64,000 nt of DNA. Source: an uncultured Ilumatobacter sp. (GTDB taxonomy: Bacteria; Actinomycetota; Acidimicrobiia; Acidimicrobiales; Ilumatobacteraceae). The stretch lies in contig CAJJBX010000013.1 of NCBI GenBank assembly GCA_905182555.1, forward strand, positions 83,954 through 147,953. The letters run 5' to 3'. Of the stretch, positions 8,310 to 17,779 are shown in pieces (position 1 is the stretch's first letter; every line of letters begins with the position of its first letter). The notes under the pieces are model-generated. The model was given only the letters and a program-made list of their open reading frames with translations, was not told the DNA's origin and did no database searches. The position numbers and the translations under genes are program-made.

Positions 8310-9062
8310 ATGTCGGACTACACCAACGAACTCGGCCAGCCAATCGGCCAAGCCCTTCCCAACTGGCAGCCCAGCACCCTGCCGTCTCGCTCACAGATGC
8401 ATGGTCGGCTCGTCAACCTCGAGCCGATAGATCTCGACCTGCACTGCGCTGACCTGTTCGATGCCTTCGCGCTCGACACCGATGGCCGCAACTGGACCTA
8501 TCTCCCGCACGGCCCTTTTACCGACATCGACGCCTTCGGAACCTGGATGGCCGCGACCTGCTTCGAAGACGATCCGCTGTTCCACACGATCGTCGACACA
8601 TCGACCGGTCGAGCCGTCGGTTTCGCGAGCTATCAACGAATCGAGCCGAACGTCGGCAGCATTGAGGTCGGTTACATCAATTTCTCGCCGGCTCTGCAGC
8701 GCACACCGCTCGCCACCGAAGCAATGTTCCTGATGATGCGCCGAGCATTCGACGAACTCGGCTACCGCCGATACGAGTGGAAATGCGACGCGCACAATGC
8801 CGCATCGCAGGCGGCTGCGCGGCGACTCGGGTTTACTTACGAAGGTACCTTCCGCCAGGCAATCATCTACAAGGGCCGCACCCGCGACACCACGTGGTTC
8901 TCGATCACCGACGTCGAGTGGCAGGCCAGAAAGATCGAGTTCGAACGTTGGCTCGACCCAACGAACTTCGACTCCAACGAGTCCTCGACTTCTTTGCCGA
9001 AAAGCTGCTCTGAGACAGAGTTGCGAAAGGGGCCTGACCCCATACGCAACTCTGTGAGTTGA
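8310..9062 (+). CDS. GNAT-family N-acetyltransferase (RimJ/RimL-like)
   Basis: 250 residues. The acetyl-CoA-binding core is suggested by LATEAMFLMMRRAFDELGYRR and the following NAASQAAARRLGF and YEGTFRQ, all typical of the RimL-type GNAT branch that acetylates protein N-termini or small amines. It is translationally close (2 bp) to the CGNR gene. The last 16 or so residues (ETELRKGPDPIRNS) are encoded by palindrome copy 3, so the native C-terminus has been replaced or extended by the repeat. Confidence 0.85.
   Translation: MSDYTNELGQPIGQALPNWQPSTLPSRSQMHGRLVNLEPIDLDLHCADLFDAFALDTDGRNWTYLPHGPFTDIDAFGTWMAATCFEDDPLFHTIVDTSTGRAVGFASYQRIEPNVGSIEVGYINFSPALQRTPLATEAMFLMMRRAFDELGYRRYEWKCDAHNAASQAAARRLGFTYEGTFRQAIIYKGRTRDTTWFSITDVEWQARKIEFERWLDPTNFDSNESSTSLPKSCSETELRKGPDPIRNSVS
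9015..9055 (+). repeat. 41-bp palindromic REP-like element, copy 3
   Basis: A perfect version of the element: 11-bp outer arms ACAGAGTTGCG and CGCAACTCTGT, inner GGGG and CCCC. It is inside the 3' end of the acetyltransferase frame and next to the converging small membrane-protein gene, again at the meeting point of two gene ends. Confidence 0.95.
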
Positions 9063-9063
9063 A

Positions 9064-9409
9064 TCACGCGGTCGGCGCATTCGAACGCAACAGCACGGCG
9101 ACGACTCCGACGACCCCGACGGCCAGCACGAATGCCCCGGCCACCTTGGGCGTCACCTTGCCAAGAAAGTCTGAAACCGGCGTGGTGTCACCGTCGACAC
9201 CCTGAATCAACTTGCCCGGTGCGTGGCGGCGATAGTGGCCAGCCCTGGCGGTTGAGCAACTTAACCACGCAGCGCTGTGCGTGCGAAACGTCGGGCGGTC
9301 CTTCGATTTTCACCGCACCGTCGTCGAGTTCGGCACGGTCAGCCAGTTCTCGAAGGCCGCGTTCCATCAGGCCGCCGACTCGACGAAGGACCTCGACGCC
9401 GGAAGACAC
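9064..9409 (-). CDS. Small single-span membrane protein (frameshifted, unrecognised)
   Basis: The coding signal switches frame near 9240. The first part (from 9409) reads GVEVLRRVGGLMERGLRELA to VKLLNRQGW. The second part reads HYRRHAPGKLIQGVDGD, then a hydrophobic helix (AGAFVLAVGVVGVVAVLL) and a short RSNAPTA tail ending at 9064. Joining them gives about 115 residues with a C-terminal membrane anchor facing a short tail. It has no family that I recognise. The start is uncertain (GTG at 9409). It converges on the acetyltransferase gene, and the stops are 2 bp apart. Confidence 0.5.
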
Positions 9410-9469
9410 TCATTACATTGCTCCGGCTCATTGCGCGCCACAGCTTCTTCGAACCGGAGCAGCCGCCCC

Positions 9470-9510
9470 CAACAGTTGCGCATGGGGTCAGGCCCCTTTC
9501 GCAACTCTGC
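9470..9510 (-). repeat. 41-bp palindromic REP-like element, copy 4
   Basis: Same element in the orientation of copy 1, with small changes at both ends. It lies in the 256-bp gene-free stretch between the small membrane-protein gene and the acyl-CoA dehydrogenase. I see nothing else of note in that stretch. Confidence 0.9.
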
Positions 9511-9665
9511 GACCAAGCGGTCACGAATGCATGAGGCAAGCGCAACCAAGTGCGTATGGCCCTCACGCCTCCGTCGCGTTTTCGCCAGGTTGGGGCGTCC
9601 AGCCCGATCCAGACGGAGCGTTCTGCCTATGTTCGGCTTAACCAATCGACGAGCAGGAGCCGACC

Positions 9666-11000
9666 ATGGCATGGGATTTCGAGACCGAACCAGAATTCGA
9701 AGCAAAGCTCGCGTGGATGCGCGAGTTCGTGAAGAAGGAGATCTTCCCGCTCGAAACACTCGCTCCGGAGTTCCGCAGCCCTGAGGGTCGTGAGGCTTTC
9801 GCCAAAATCACCGAGCCGCTGAAGCAACAAGTCAAAGACCAAGGCCTGTGGGCGGCGCACCTGCCGCCCGAACTCGGTGGCGGCGGTTTCGGGCAGGTCA
9901 AGCTCGGGCTGATGCATGAGATCCTCGGCCAGTCACCGCTCGCCCCGCGCATCTTCGGCAACAACGCACCCGACTCGGGTAATGCTGAATTGCTGTCGCT
10001 CGGTGGCACTGAGGAGCAGAAGGTTAAGTGGATGCAGCCGCTGCTCGATCAGAAGATCCGGTCGTGTTTCTCAATGACCGAACCGGGTGCCGGCGCCGAC
10101 CCGACACTGCTCACGACGCAGGCTGTCCGCGACGGTGGCGAATGGATCATCAACGGCCACAAGTGGTTCTCGTCGAACGCATCGGTCTCCGACATCTTGA
10201 TCGTGATGGTCAAGACCAACCTCGACGAAGACGCCTCGCCGTACCAGGCGTTCTCGATGATCGTCGTCCCCACCGACACGCCTGGCGTCAACATCCTGCG
10301 TGACGTACCGACGATGGGTGAACCCGACCACAAGACCGGCGAGCCAGGCGGTCATGCGGAGATCCTCTACGAAGACGTACGCGTTCCGTTCGAGAACGTC
10401 GTTGGTGGCGAGGCTGGCATCGGCCAGGGCTTTGCGCTCGCTCAAAAGCGCCTCGGGCCGGGCCGCGTCCATCACGCCATGCGCTGGCTCGGTCAGTCAC
10501 AGCGAGCATTCGACCTCCTGTGCGAGCGGGCACTGACCCGTTACACCAAGGGCTCAATCCTTGCCGACAAGCAAATGATCCAAGACTGGATCGCCCAGTC
10601 GTACGCCGACCGAGAAGCGGCCCGGCTGCTCACCCTGCAGGCCGCCTGGAAGATGGACAAACTGCACGAGGCAGGCGGCACCTACAGCGACGCCCGCCTC
10701 GAAATCGCGGTCATCAAGTTCTGGGGCGCCAAGGTGTTGCACGACGTGATCGACCGTGCGATCCAGATCCACGGGTCGCTCGGCTACACCACCGACCTCC
10801 CGCTCGAGGCGATGTATCGCGCGGCGCGCGCCGCCCGGATATACGACGGCCCAGACGAAGTCCACAAGGTCACCGTTGCCCGCCAGTTGTTGAAGCGTTA
10901 CCGCCCGAGCGAGCCGAGCATCGACCACGTCCCCACGCGGCGCGCCGAAGCAATGGAGCGGTACGGCGACGTGTTGGAGGAGCTCGCCATCAACTCGTAG
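9666..11000 (+). CDS. Acyl-CoA dehydrogenase (ACAD10/11-like branch)
   Basis: 444 residues with the three-domain layout of acyl-CoA dehydrogenases: an N-terminal helical domain, the FAD loop CFSMTEPGAGADPT near residue 140, and the C-terminal helices with GSLGYTTDLPLEAMYR. The active-site region reads IYDGPDEVHK, the form seen in ACAD10/11-like enzymes rather than the YEGT of medium-chain enzymes. It oxidises an acyl-CoA at the alpha-beta bond using FAD, passing electrons to ETF. AGGAG-like purines precede the ATG. A small glyoxalase-fold gene follows 51 bp later. Confidence 0.92.
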   Translation: MAWDFETEPEFEAKLAWMREFVKKEIFPLETLAPEFRSPEGREAFAKITEPLKQQVKDQGLWAAHLPPELGGGGFGQVKLGLMHEILGQSPLAPRIFGNNAPDSGNAELLSLGGTEEQKVKWMQPLLDQKIRSCFSMTEPGAGADPTLLTTQAVRDGGEWIINGHKWFSSNASVSDILIVMVKTNLDEDASPYQAFSMIVVPTDTPGVNILRDVPTMGEPDHKTGEPGGHAEILYEDVRVPFENVVGGEAGIGQGFALAQKRLGPGRVHHAMRWLGQSQRAFDLLCERALTRYTKGSILADKQMIQDWIAQSYADREAARLLTLQAAWKMDKLHEAGGTYSDARLEIAVIKFWGAKVLHDVIDRAIQIHGSLGYTTDLPLEAMYRAARAARIYDGPDEVHKVTVARQLLKRYRPSEPSIDHVPTRRAEAMERYGDVLEELAINS

Positions 11001-11051
11001 CGCACCGCCCGGCGTCGCTCAACCTGTCAGACCGAGGCCTACTGTGCAGGT

Positions 11052-11408
11052 ATGCAGTTTGCCGGGGTTCATCACGTGTCGCTCAACGTCACCGACGCTG
11101 CCGAGTGCACGCGTTTCTATGTCGATATCGTCGGGATGACCCTGCGTGAAGATCGGCCTGACTTCCCGTTTGAAGGTGCGTGGTTGCAGGCCGGCGAGCA
11201 ACAGGTGCACCTGCTCGAAGTCGCTGGCTTCGTACCGCCGAAAGGCCAACACTTCGCCCTTCGAGTCGCCGATCTCGATGCTGCCAAAGCCGACTTGGAG
11301 TCGAAGGGTGTCAAGGCCAGCGACCCGAGTCAGGTCGGCGACATCTGCCGGCAGGCCTTCTTCCACGACCCGACCGGCAATCTCATCGAGATCAACCAGC
11401 CGCTCTGA
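11052..11408 (+). CDS. VOC (glyoxalase/bleomycin-resistance fold) protein
   Basis: 118 residues, a single VOC module pair. It begins FAGVHHVSLNVTDAAECTRF and ends FFHDPTGNLIEINQPL, the usual metal-ligand positions (His near residue 8, Glu near 114). The family covers lyases, isomerases and dioxygenases, so the reaction cannot be given. It follows the acyl-CoA dehydrogenase on the same strand. The next 230 bp to the thiolase stop contain no gene that I can recognise. Confidence 0.85.
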   Translation: MQFAGVHHVSLNVTDAAECTRFYVDIVGMTLREDRPDFPFEGAWLQAGEQQVHLLEVAGFVPPKGQHFALRVADLDAAKADLESKGVKASDPSQVGDICRQAFFHDPTGNLIEINQPL

Positions 11409-11639
11409 GCTGGCCCCAATCCGAGACAAGCAGACAGAAAACCGCAACGGCCGAGCCCCTCACAACGAGAAGCCCGGCCGCAGCAGAGTCAGCACCAGAT
11501 CGAGGTGCTGAGATCAACCCCTCAAAGCTCGATGGGCTGAGTGGTGATCAGATCGCTCGGCGACAAGGCACCGAGAACGGAGTTGAGCGTGCTCAATGAC
11601 CGACGACGGCACCGCAGTATCCGGGCGATCTGGCGCCAC

Positions 11640-12805
<1,166 letters not shown>

Positions 12806-12863
12806 GTGTTGTCTCTTTCTTGTCTTGAGGTACAACGCAACGTGTCTGGCACGACGCTGCACC

Positions 12864-13328
12864 TCACTGGTTGATTGCGGATTGGAGATTCACTTGCAGC
12901 CGGGTGAGAACCCAGCTGAGGGCTTGACGTTCTTCGCGGCCGATGCCATGGCGGAGTTCGCCTCGCAGCACCTCGTCGACGCCGACGACACGTGCGGCAA
13001 GTTCGCGGCCGTTATCGGTGATGTCGATGCGCCACACTCGTCGGTCGTCGGGGTCTGGGTGGCGTTCGATCAAGCCGCGCTTCTCGAGACCGTCGACCAC
13101 AGTGCCCATGGCGGCGCGACCCGTCCCCATTTTTTCGGCGAGCCCAGTTTGCGTGGTGGCACCGAGCTCGGCGACGTAGGCGAGCAGGCTGGCCTGGGTG
13201 AGGTTGAGATCAAGCGGCTTCAGGCGGGAATCGAACGCTTCACGAATGAGCCGCGCCGTCGCCATCAGCGTGGACTCGACGCGCAACCATGGCGGTGCGT
13301 CAAGTTCGTTGTTGGTCAAGCTGCTCAT
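12864..13328 (-). CDS. MarR-family transcriptional regulator
   Basis: 154 residues. The winged helix-turn-helix is visible as TTQTGLAEKMGTGRAAMGTV, then LEKRGLIERHPDPDDRRVW, the MarR wing signature with its conserved Asp-Arg-Arg. The start at 13328 (MSSLTNN) is preferred over 13406 because the upstream part covers the palindrome. It is transcribed toward the thiolase and divergent from the acyl-CoA dehydrogenase at 13450. It probably represses both sides, as MarR regulators of beta-oxidation do, using an acyl-CoA or aromatic CoA effector (inference). Confidence 0.9.
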   Translation of the reverse strand: MSSLTNNELDAPPWLRVESTLMATARLIREAFDSRLKPLDLNLTQASLLAYVAELGATTQTGLAEKMGTGRAAMGTVVDGLEKRGLIERHPDPDDRRVWRIDITDNGRELAARVVGVDEVLRGELRHGIGREERQALSWVLTRLQVNLQSAINQ

Positions 13329-13349
13329 ACGCGTAGGTGGAGTTTCGGT

Positions 13350-13372
13350 CACACTGTGCCTGGCACAGTGTG
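13350..13372. promoter_or_regulatory. Perfect 11-bp-arm palindrome in MarR/ACAD promoter
   Basis: CACACTGTGCC at 13350-13360 and GGCACAGTGTG at 13362-13372 are perfect inverted repeats around one T. It lies 22 bp upstream of the MarR start. A near copy occurs at 33130-33154, so this may be a dispersed repeat rather than a dedicated operator. Confidence 0.5.
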
Positions 13373-13393
13373 AGCGTCCGTCTGGACACTTAC

Positions 13394-13409
13394 TGTACGA
13401 CGTCATACA
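13394..13409. promoter_or_regulatory. Candidate MarR operator
   Basis: TGTACGACGTCATACA is a 16-bp near-perfect palindrome (14 of 16 positions) between the divergent MarR and acyl-CoA dehydrogenase genes, 40 bp before the latter. Its size and position suit a MarR-dimer operator. Confidence 0.5.
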
Positions 13410-13449
13410 ATCGACTGCAACACGAACCTCGAGCCAGGAGAAGCACTAC

Positions 13450-14652
13450 ATGAGCACGATGACTGAGACCAACGTTGCGGAGTTCCGCAAGAAGTGCGTT
13501 GACTTCATGGACACCTACGCCGTCAAGTCGGGCAAGGCAATGCCGTCCCTCGACGACCAGAAGGCCTACCTTGCAGCTGCTGCGGGCGCAGGCTTGGCCG
13601 GCGTTCCGTTTGCCGAGGAGTTCGGCGGCGGCGGCTTGACCCTCGAGCACGAAAAGGTGTGGCGCGAAGTCAAGGGCAACTACCGAATGATGGACAGCGA
13701 GTTCATCATCAGCCATGGCATGTGCCTGCCGATGCTCAACGAGTACGGCAACGACGAGCAGAAGACTGCGTACATGGCCGACATGATTTCAGGCAAAACC
13801 ATGTGGTGCCAGATGTTCTCCGAGCCCGGCGCCGGTTCCGACGTTGCGTCACTGCAGTCGAAGTGCGAACTCGACGGCGATGAGTGGATACTCAACGGCC
13901 AGAAGGTCTGGACGACACTCGCTCACAAGTCGCAGTACGGCGTCGTCGTGGCGCGCACCGACCCCGAGCAGGTCAAGCACGCTGGGCTGTCGATGTTCAT
14001 CCTCGATATGGCCGCACCCGGCGTCGAGATCCGCCCGATCCATCAGATCGACGGCGGGAGCCACTTCAACGAGGTGTTCTTCACCGACGTTCGCATCCCC
14101 AAGGACCATCTGCTCGGCGAGTACAACGCTGGCTGGAAGCTCGCCACCGCAATGCTCATGTACGAGCGCGTCGCCATTGGCGGCGCCGGCTCCGGCAAGA
14201 TCAACCAGCCGACCTACAAGCTACTCAAGAGCGCCGCTGAAGAGAGCGGCAAGCTGCAAGACCCAGTCGTGCGCGACCAGCTCATGAAGATCTACGCGAT
14301 GGAGACCACGAAGTCAATGGTGGCAATGCGCAATAATGCCGAGCAAAAGGCGGGCAAGACACCGGGCCCTGGCGGCTCACTCGGCAAGCTCTTTGGATCG
14401 AACATCGCTTGGAAGATGCGAGAAATCGCACTCGAAATCGCCGGTATGTCATCGATTGCATGGGACCCGGCCGACGCAAGCGGTGCCGAGCGTCAGCGCA
14501 TTGTCCTCAATAGCTTCCAATCATCGATCGCCGGCGGCACCGACGAAATCCAGCGCAACATCATCGGCGATCGCGTTCTCGGCCTCCCGCGCGACATCAG
14601 CGTCGACAAAGGCGTGCCCTTCAATCAGACCAAGGTCGGCACCCAGGCCTAA
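13450..14652 (+). CDS. Acyl-CoA dehydrogenase
   Basis: 400 residues. The FAD/acyl-CoA loop MFSEPGAGSDVASL and the C-terminal QSSIAGGTDEIQRNIIGDRV are diagnostic of this family; the last motif places GGTDEIQ at the FAD pyrophosphate. It starts at the ATG at 13450, and the reading upstream of it belongs to the regulatory region. It faces away from the MarR-thiolase pair, so all three are probably one regulon for CoA-ester degradation. A hairpin begins 23 bp after its stop. Confidence 0.93.
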   Translation: MSTMTETNVAEFRKKCVDFMDTYAVKSGKAMPSLDDQKAYLAAAAGAGLAGVPFAEEFGGGGLTLEHEKVWREVKGNYRMMDSEFIISHGMCLPMLNEYGNDEQKTAYMADMISGKTMWCQMFSEPGAGSDVASLQSKCELDGDEWILNGQKVWTTLAHKSQYGVVVARTDPEQVKHAGLSMFILDMAAPGVEIRPIHQIDGGSHFNEVFFTDVRIPKDHLLGEYNAGWKLATAMLMYERVAIGGAGSGKINQPTYKLLKSAAEESGKLQDPVVRDQLMKIYAMETTKSMVAMRNNAEQKAGKTPGPGGSLGKLFGSNIAWKMREIALEIAGMSSIAWDPADASGAERQRIVLNSFQSSIAGGTDEIQRNIIGDRVLGLPRDISVDKGVPFNQTKVGTQA

Positions 14653-14675
14653 CGCAGGCCTAACCCATTGATCGT

Positions 14676-14710
14676 CCTGTCACACTTTGGTCTGACCTCG
14701 GTGTGACAGG
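14676..14710 (+). terminator. Terminator-like hairpin, hairpin family B copy 1
   Basis: CCTGTCACAC and GTGTGACAGG are perfect 10-bp arms around a 15-base loop containing TTTGGTCTGACC. It begins 23 bp after the acyl-CoA dehydrogenase stop. There is no T run, so it may act as a rho-independent-like or RNA-stabilising hairpin. Related copies occur at 24234 and 56208, also directly behind stop codons. Confidence 0.6.
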
Positions 14711-14788
14711 CACGAGCACGAGAACTCTTACCTCGAGTACGAGTTCATCTTCGAACGCCGCACCGACACCAGCGAGAAAACAAACGCT

Positions 14789-15737
14789 CTAGACCTCAGA
14801 GAGTAAGTCGCCACTTGTCACCCACGGGACAAGGTTCGCGAAGAATCGTTCAGCTGCGCGGCGCGCCGTGCCATCGGTGCTGCCGGAGTTGTGCGGTGTG
14901 ATGATCACGTTGGGTAGTGCCCACAGTGGATCGTCGGCGGGTAGCGGTTCGGGATAGGTCACGTCGAGGCCGGCACCACCGAGCATGCCGGTCGCCAGCG
15001 CCTTGGTCAGGGCCAACTGATCGACCAGCTCGCCACGCCCAACGTTGACGAAGAACGCGTGCGCTTGCATCGCGCTGATCAGGTCAGCGGAGATGATGCC
15101 GTGCGTGTCATCGTTGAGCGGCAACGCGAGCATCTTCGCCCCCGCCGCCGGCGACCCGAGCGAGCTCGGCGAGCGGACGGACGGGACATGTTTCGTCGCC
15201 CTGAGCCTGGCGCCGGACGATCACGGGTTGCATGCCAAACGCTGTGGTCAGGCGAACTACTTCCTGACCAATCGGGCCGTAACCGACGACGGCGACGCTC
15301 TTGCCTTCGAGTTCGCTCCATCGATCCCACGCCCACTCGGCATTGGCCTGTGCTCGCATCATCCGCGGGAGATCGCGGGCCAAGGCGAGGAGGAACATCA
15401 TGACGGTCCGAGCAATCGGCGAGCTGCTCGAACCCGACGAGTTGGTGAGACGTACGCCGCGGTCCTTGAGCGTCTGGAAGATCGGACTGTCGACACCGGC
15501 CGACATCGAGTGCAGCCAAGCCAAGTTGTCGGCTCGCAACGCCACGCCGAAATAGTTCCCTGCGCGCTCGGGCCAGGCGTCGTGCGAGAAGAACGCGATC
15601 GTGATCCGTTCCAGGTCGGCGTCGGCAACGGGTTCTTCGTTGACAAGTAACACCGTCTCGATGTCCGGTGCAATGGCGGTGACCTGATCGCCCCACGCCT
15701 TCCAGAAGGTGTCAGTGCAAAACAGAACATCACTCAT
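14789..15737 (-). CDS. D-isomer-specific 2-hydroxyacid dehydrogenase (frameshifted)
   Basis: About 315 residues when joined. The first frame has the NAD-binding GYGPIGQEVVRL and the SAGVDSPIFQ region. The second has INVGRGELVDQ-type sequence (FFVNVGRGELVDQ), PEPLPADDPLWALPNVIITPH and the catalytic His in ITPHNSG. They join near 15140, where one extra G in a GGGGG run breaks the frame (VAGGAKMLALPL when removed). It reduces a 2-oxo acid with NAD(P)H. The start overlaps the stop of the CMD-family gene by 4 bp, so they are co-translated. Confidence 0.85.
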
Positions 15738-16465
15738 TCTTCTTCTCCCGCATCTTCTCCCGCATCTGAGCCCGCACCTGAGCCCGAATCTGTCTCGTCC
15801 ATCATCAGTCTCTCGTCCGCTCTGCCTCTGTCCGGCCCGCTGATATCGCGCACGATGTCGCGCGGATCAAAGTCGTCTGGCGCAGTGACCTCAACGACGC
15901 GCTCATCAACATTGTCGAACTCCGTCCGCAGCGCCTTCGACATCACTGCGTGCTGCGAATACAAGCACGTGATGTAGGTCAGCTCCAGAATCTGCGTGTC
16001 GGGCAAGTGCTCTCGAAGGCCGTCGAAGATCGCTTCAGGCACCCGGCCCTGGCCGGTGACGAGGCAGTCGGCATAGCCGAGCACGAGGCGTTCGAGTTCG
16101 TTCCAACAGGGCGCACCGGCGCCGACAGCAATACCGGCTATCTGCTCTTCAGTCGCGCCGAGCCCACGCAACGATTTGCAGTGCTGCGAGTAGACGAACT
16201 GGCTTCCCACCAACCAGCCGGCGCGCGTCTGACCGAGCTCGCGGAGCATCGGGTCAAGCGTCGCGTGCCGGTAGACGCGAAAGCCCTGCACTGCGTGCTC
16301 GAACACGGAGTGATCGTTGGCGAAGACCGTCCACCAGTCTCCGGGCGTACCAGTGGCCGTCCCCGGTTCGGCAACGGGGTCGCGGTCACCGAAGAGGATC
16401 CCGTACATCTGCTCGACGAGTGGCGACTCGTTCTCCTCGCGGGACACTTCGTTCAATCGTGGCAT
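15734..16465 (-). CDS. Carboxymuconolactone decarboxylase/AhpD-like protein
   Basis: 243 residues. The central helical repeat has LVGSQFVYSQHCKSLRGLGATEEQI, where the family usually carries an E/S-x-x-C-x-x-H-type motif; here one Cys and one His are adjacent (QHCKS). The region around FDGLREHLPDTQILELT is the second family signature. The last 20 residues are a low-complexity Gly/Ser/Glu/Asp tail coded by a 12-bp tandem repeat. It is the first gene of a two-gene operon with the 2-hydroxyacid dehydrogenase. The catalytic role is unproven. Confidence 0.78.
   Translation of the reverse strand: MPRLNEVSREENESPLVEQMYGILFGDRDPVAEPGTATGTPGDWWTVFANDHSVFEHAVQGFRVYRHATLDPMLRELGQTRAGWLVGSQFVYSQHCKSLRGLGATEEQIAGIAVGAGAPCWNELERLVLGYADCLVTGQGRVPEAIFDGLREHLPDTQILELTYITCLYSQHAVMSKALRTEFDNVDERVVEVTAPDDFDPRDIVRDISGPDRGRADERLMMDETDSGSGAGSDAGEDAGEEE
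15741..15788. repeat. 12-bp tandem repeat, 4 copies, coding C-terminal tail
   Basis: Four 12-bp units (TCTTCTCCCGCA and variants) encode the acidic/Gly-rich tail of the CMD-family protein. The period is a multiple of three, so copy changes would keep the frame. Confidence 0.85.
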
Positions 16466-16474
16466 CTGCCGATC

Positions 16475-16490
16475 GTGTCAGACCTGACAC
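16475..16490. promoter_or_regulatory. Palindromic operator candidate
   Basis: GTGTCAG and CTGACAC are perfect 7-bp arms around AC. It sits 10 bp before the CMD-family start and about 90 bp before the nitronate monooxygenase start, in a divergent promoter, a suitable place for a dimeric repressor. Confidence 0.45.
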
Positions 16491-16583
16491 CGAGCGCACG
16501 AAGACGACCGCATGAGTTCCAAAGAGGTGGCCATGCGTCGTCCGATCCCAACCCGGATGGCCGAGCGCGACACAATGGTCTGC

Positions 16584-17732
16584 ATGAAGACAGCTGCCAC
16601 CGAACTGCTCGGTATCGAGTTCCCCATTTTCGCGTTCAGTCATTGCCGCGACGTCGTCGCCGCGGTGACCAAGGCCGGCGGCCTCGGCGTACTCGGCGCA
16701 GTTGCCCACTCGCCGCAGCAATTGGAGATCGACCTCGAATGGATCGAGGCTGAAGTCCGCGGGCGGCCGTACGGCGTCGACCTGATCGTGCCTGCCAAAT
16801 ACGCCGGTGATGAAGACGGTGGTTACACGCTCGAAGACATCGCGAAGCTCATCCCCGACACCCATCGGGCGTTCATCGACGAGATCCTCGAACGCTACGA
16901 CGTCCCAGAACTGCCCGCCGACGACACGACGACCCGTTCGAACACCGCCATCGGCGGCCACGACGGCAATGCACCGTTCAGCGCAAACGCCGCCCTGCCG
17001 CAGCTCAACGTCGCACTCGCCAGCAACGCAGCATTCATCGCGAACGCGCTCGGCCCGCCGCCGAAGTTCCTCATCGACCGCTGCAAAGAAGAGGGCAAGC
17101 TGATCGGTGCGCTTGCCGGACGCCCACAGCATGCCGAACGGCACCAGGCTGCCGGTGTCGACATCATCATCGCGCAGGGTTCTGAAGCAGGTGGCCACAC
17201 CGGCGAAATCGGTTCGATGGTGCTGATTCCCGAGATTGTCGACGCCGTCAACATCCCCGTCCTCGGTGCTGGTGGCATCGGGCGCGGCCGCCAGATGGCA
17301 GCAGCCATGGCGCTCGGGGCCGAAGGTGTCTGGTGCGGTTCCGTCTGGTTAACAACTGAGGAAGCCGAAACACATCCGGCCGTAAAACAGAAGTTCCTCG
17401 CAGCCACGTCAGCCGACACGATCCGTTCGCGGTCGCTCACCGGCAAGCACGCCCGAATGTTGAAATCTGCCTGGACAGACGAGTGGGAGCGCGACGATCG
17501 CCCTGACCCCCTCGGTATGCCGCTGCAACCGATTCTGACAACCGAAGCTCAGAAGCGCATTGCCCGCGCCGCCAATACGAAGGGGTCGGGCGCCGAGAAG
17601 CTGGCCAACTACTTCGTGGGCCAGATCGTCGGCACGATGAACCAGACAAAGACCTCCGGCCAGGTCGTCATGGACATGATCGAGGAGTTTATCGAGGCAG
17701 TCGAGGGCCTCGCCCACCAGCTCGAAACCTGA
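16584..17732 (+). CDS. Nitronate monooxygenase (2-nitropropane dioxygenase family)
   Basis: About 382 residues, a FMN-binding TIM barrel. It begins TELLGIEFPIFAFSHCRDVV, has AGGLGVLGAVAHSP, then the catalytic-His loop IIAQGSEAGGHTGEIGS and PVLGAGGIGRGRQMAAAM for the phosphate of FMN. Upstream ATGs at 16512 and 16575 are possible, but the family sequence starts near MKTAATELLG. It oxidises alkyl nitronates or related propionate-3-nitronate; some homologues act in fatty-acid catabolism. The insert around residues 90-140 (YGVDLIVPAKYAGDEDGG) is longer than in short forms. Confidence 0.9.
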   Translation: MKTAATELLGIEFPIFAFSHCRDVVAAVTKAGGLGVLGAVAHSPQQLEIDLEWIEAEVRGRPYGVDLIVPAKYAGDEDGGYTLEDIAKLIPDTHRAFIDEILERYDVPELPADDTTTRSNTAIGGHDGNAPFSANAALPQLNVALASNAAFIANALGPPPKFLIDRCKEEGKLIGALAGRPQHAERHQAAGVDIIIAQGSEAGGHTGEIGSMVLIPEIVDAVNIPVLGAGGIGRGRQMAAAMALGAEGVWCGSVWLTTEEAETHPAVKQKFLAATSADTIRSRSLTGKHARMLKSAWTDEWERDDRPDPLGMPLQPILTTEAQKRIARAANTKGSGAEKLANYFVGQIVGTMNQTKTSGQVVMDMIEEFIEAVEGLAHQLET

Positions 17733-17779
17733 ACCGGCGCGGGTTCGCGCCATCCGAACTCTGCGATACGGTCCGCTTC

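Noticed and set aside
4715..9510. CRISPR-like array
   Set aside because: The four 41-bp copies are unevenly spaced, in both orientations, interleaved with genes, and have no spacer-like units between them.
14711..14803. Short frame reading SYLEYEFIFERRTDTSEK
   Set aside because: It looks protein-like but is only about 30 codons, begins inside the hairpin and has no recognisable family. It may be a remnant, but the support is too thin to list.
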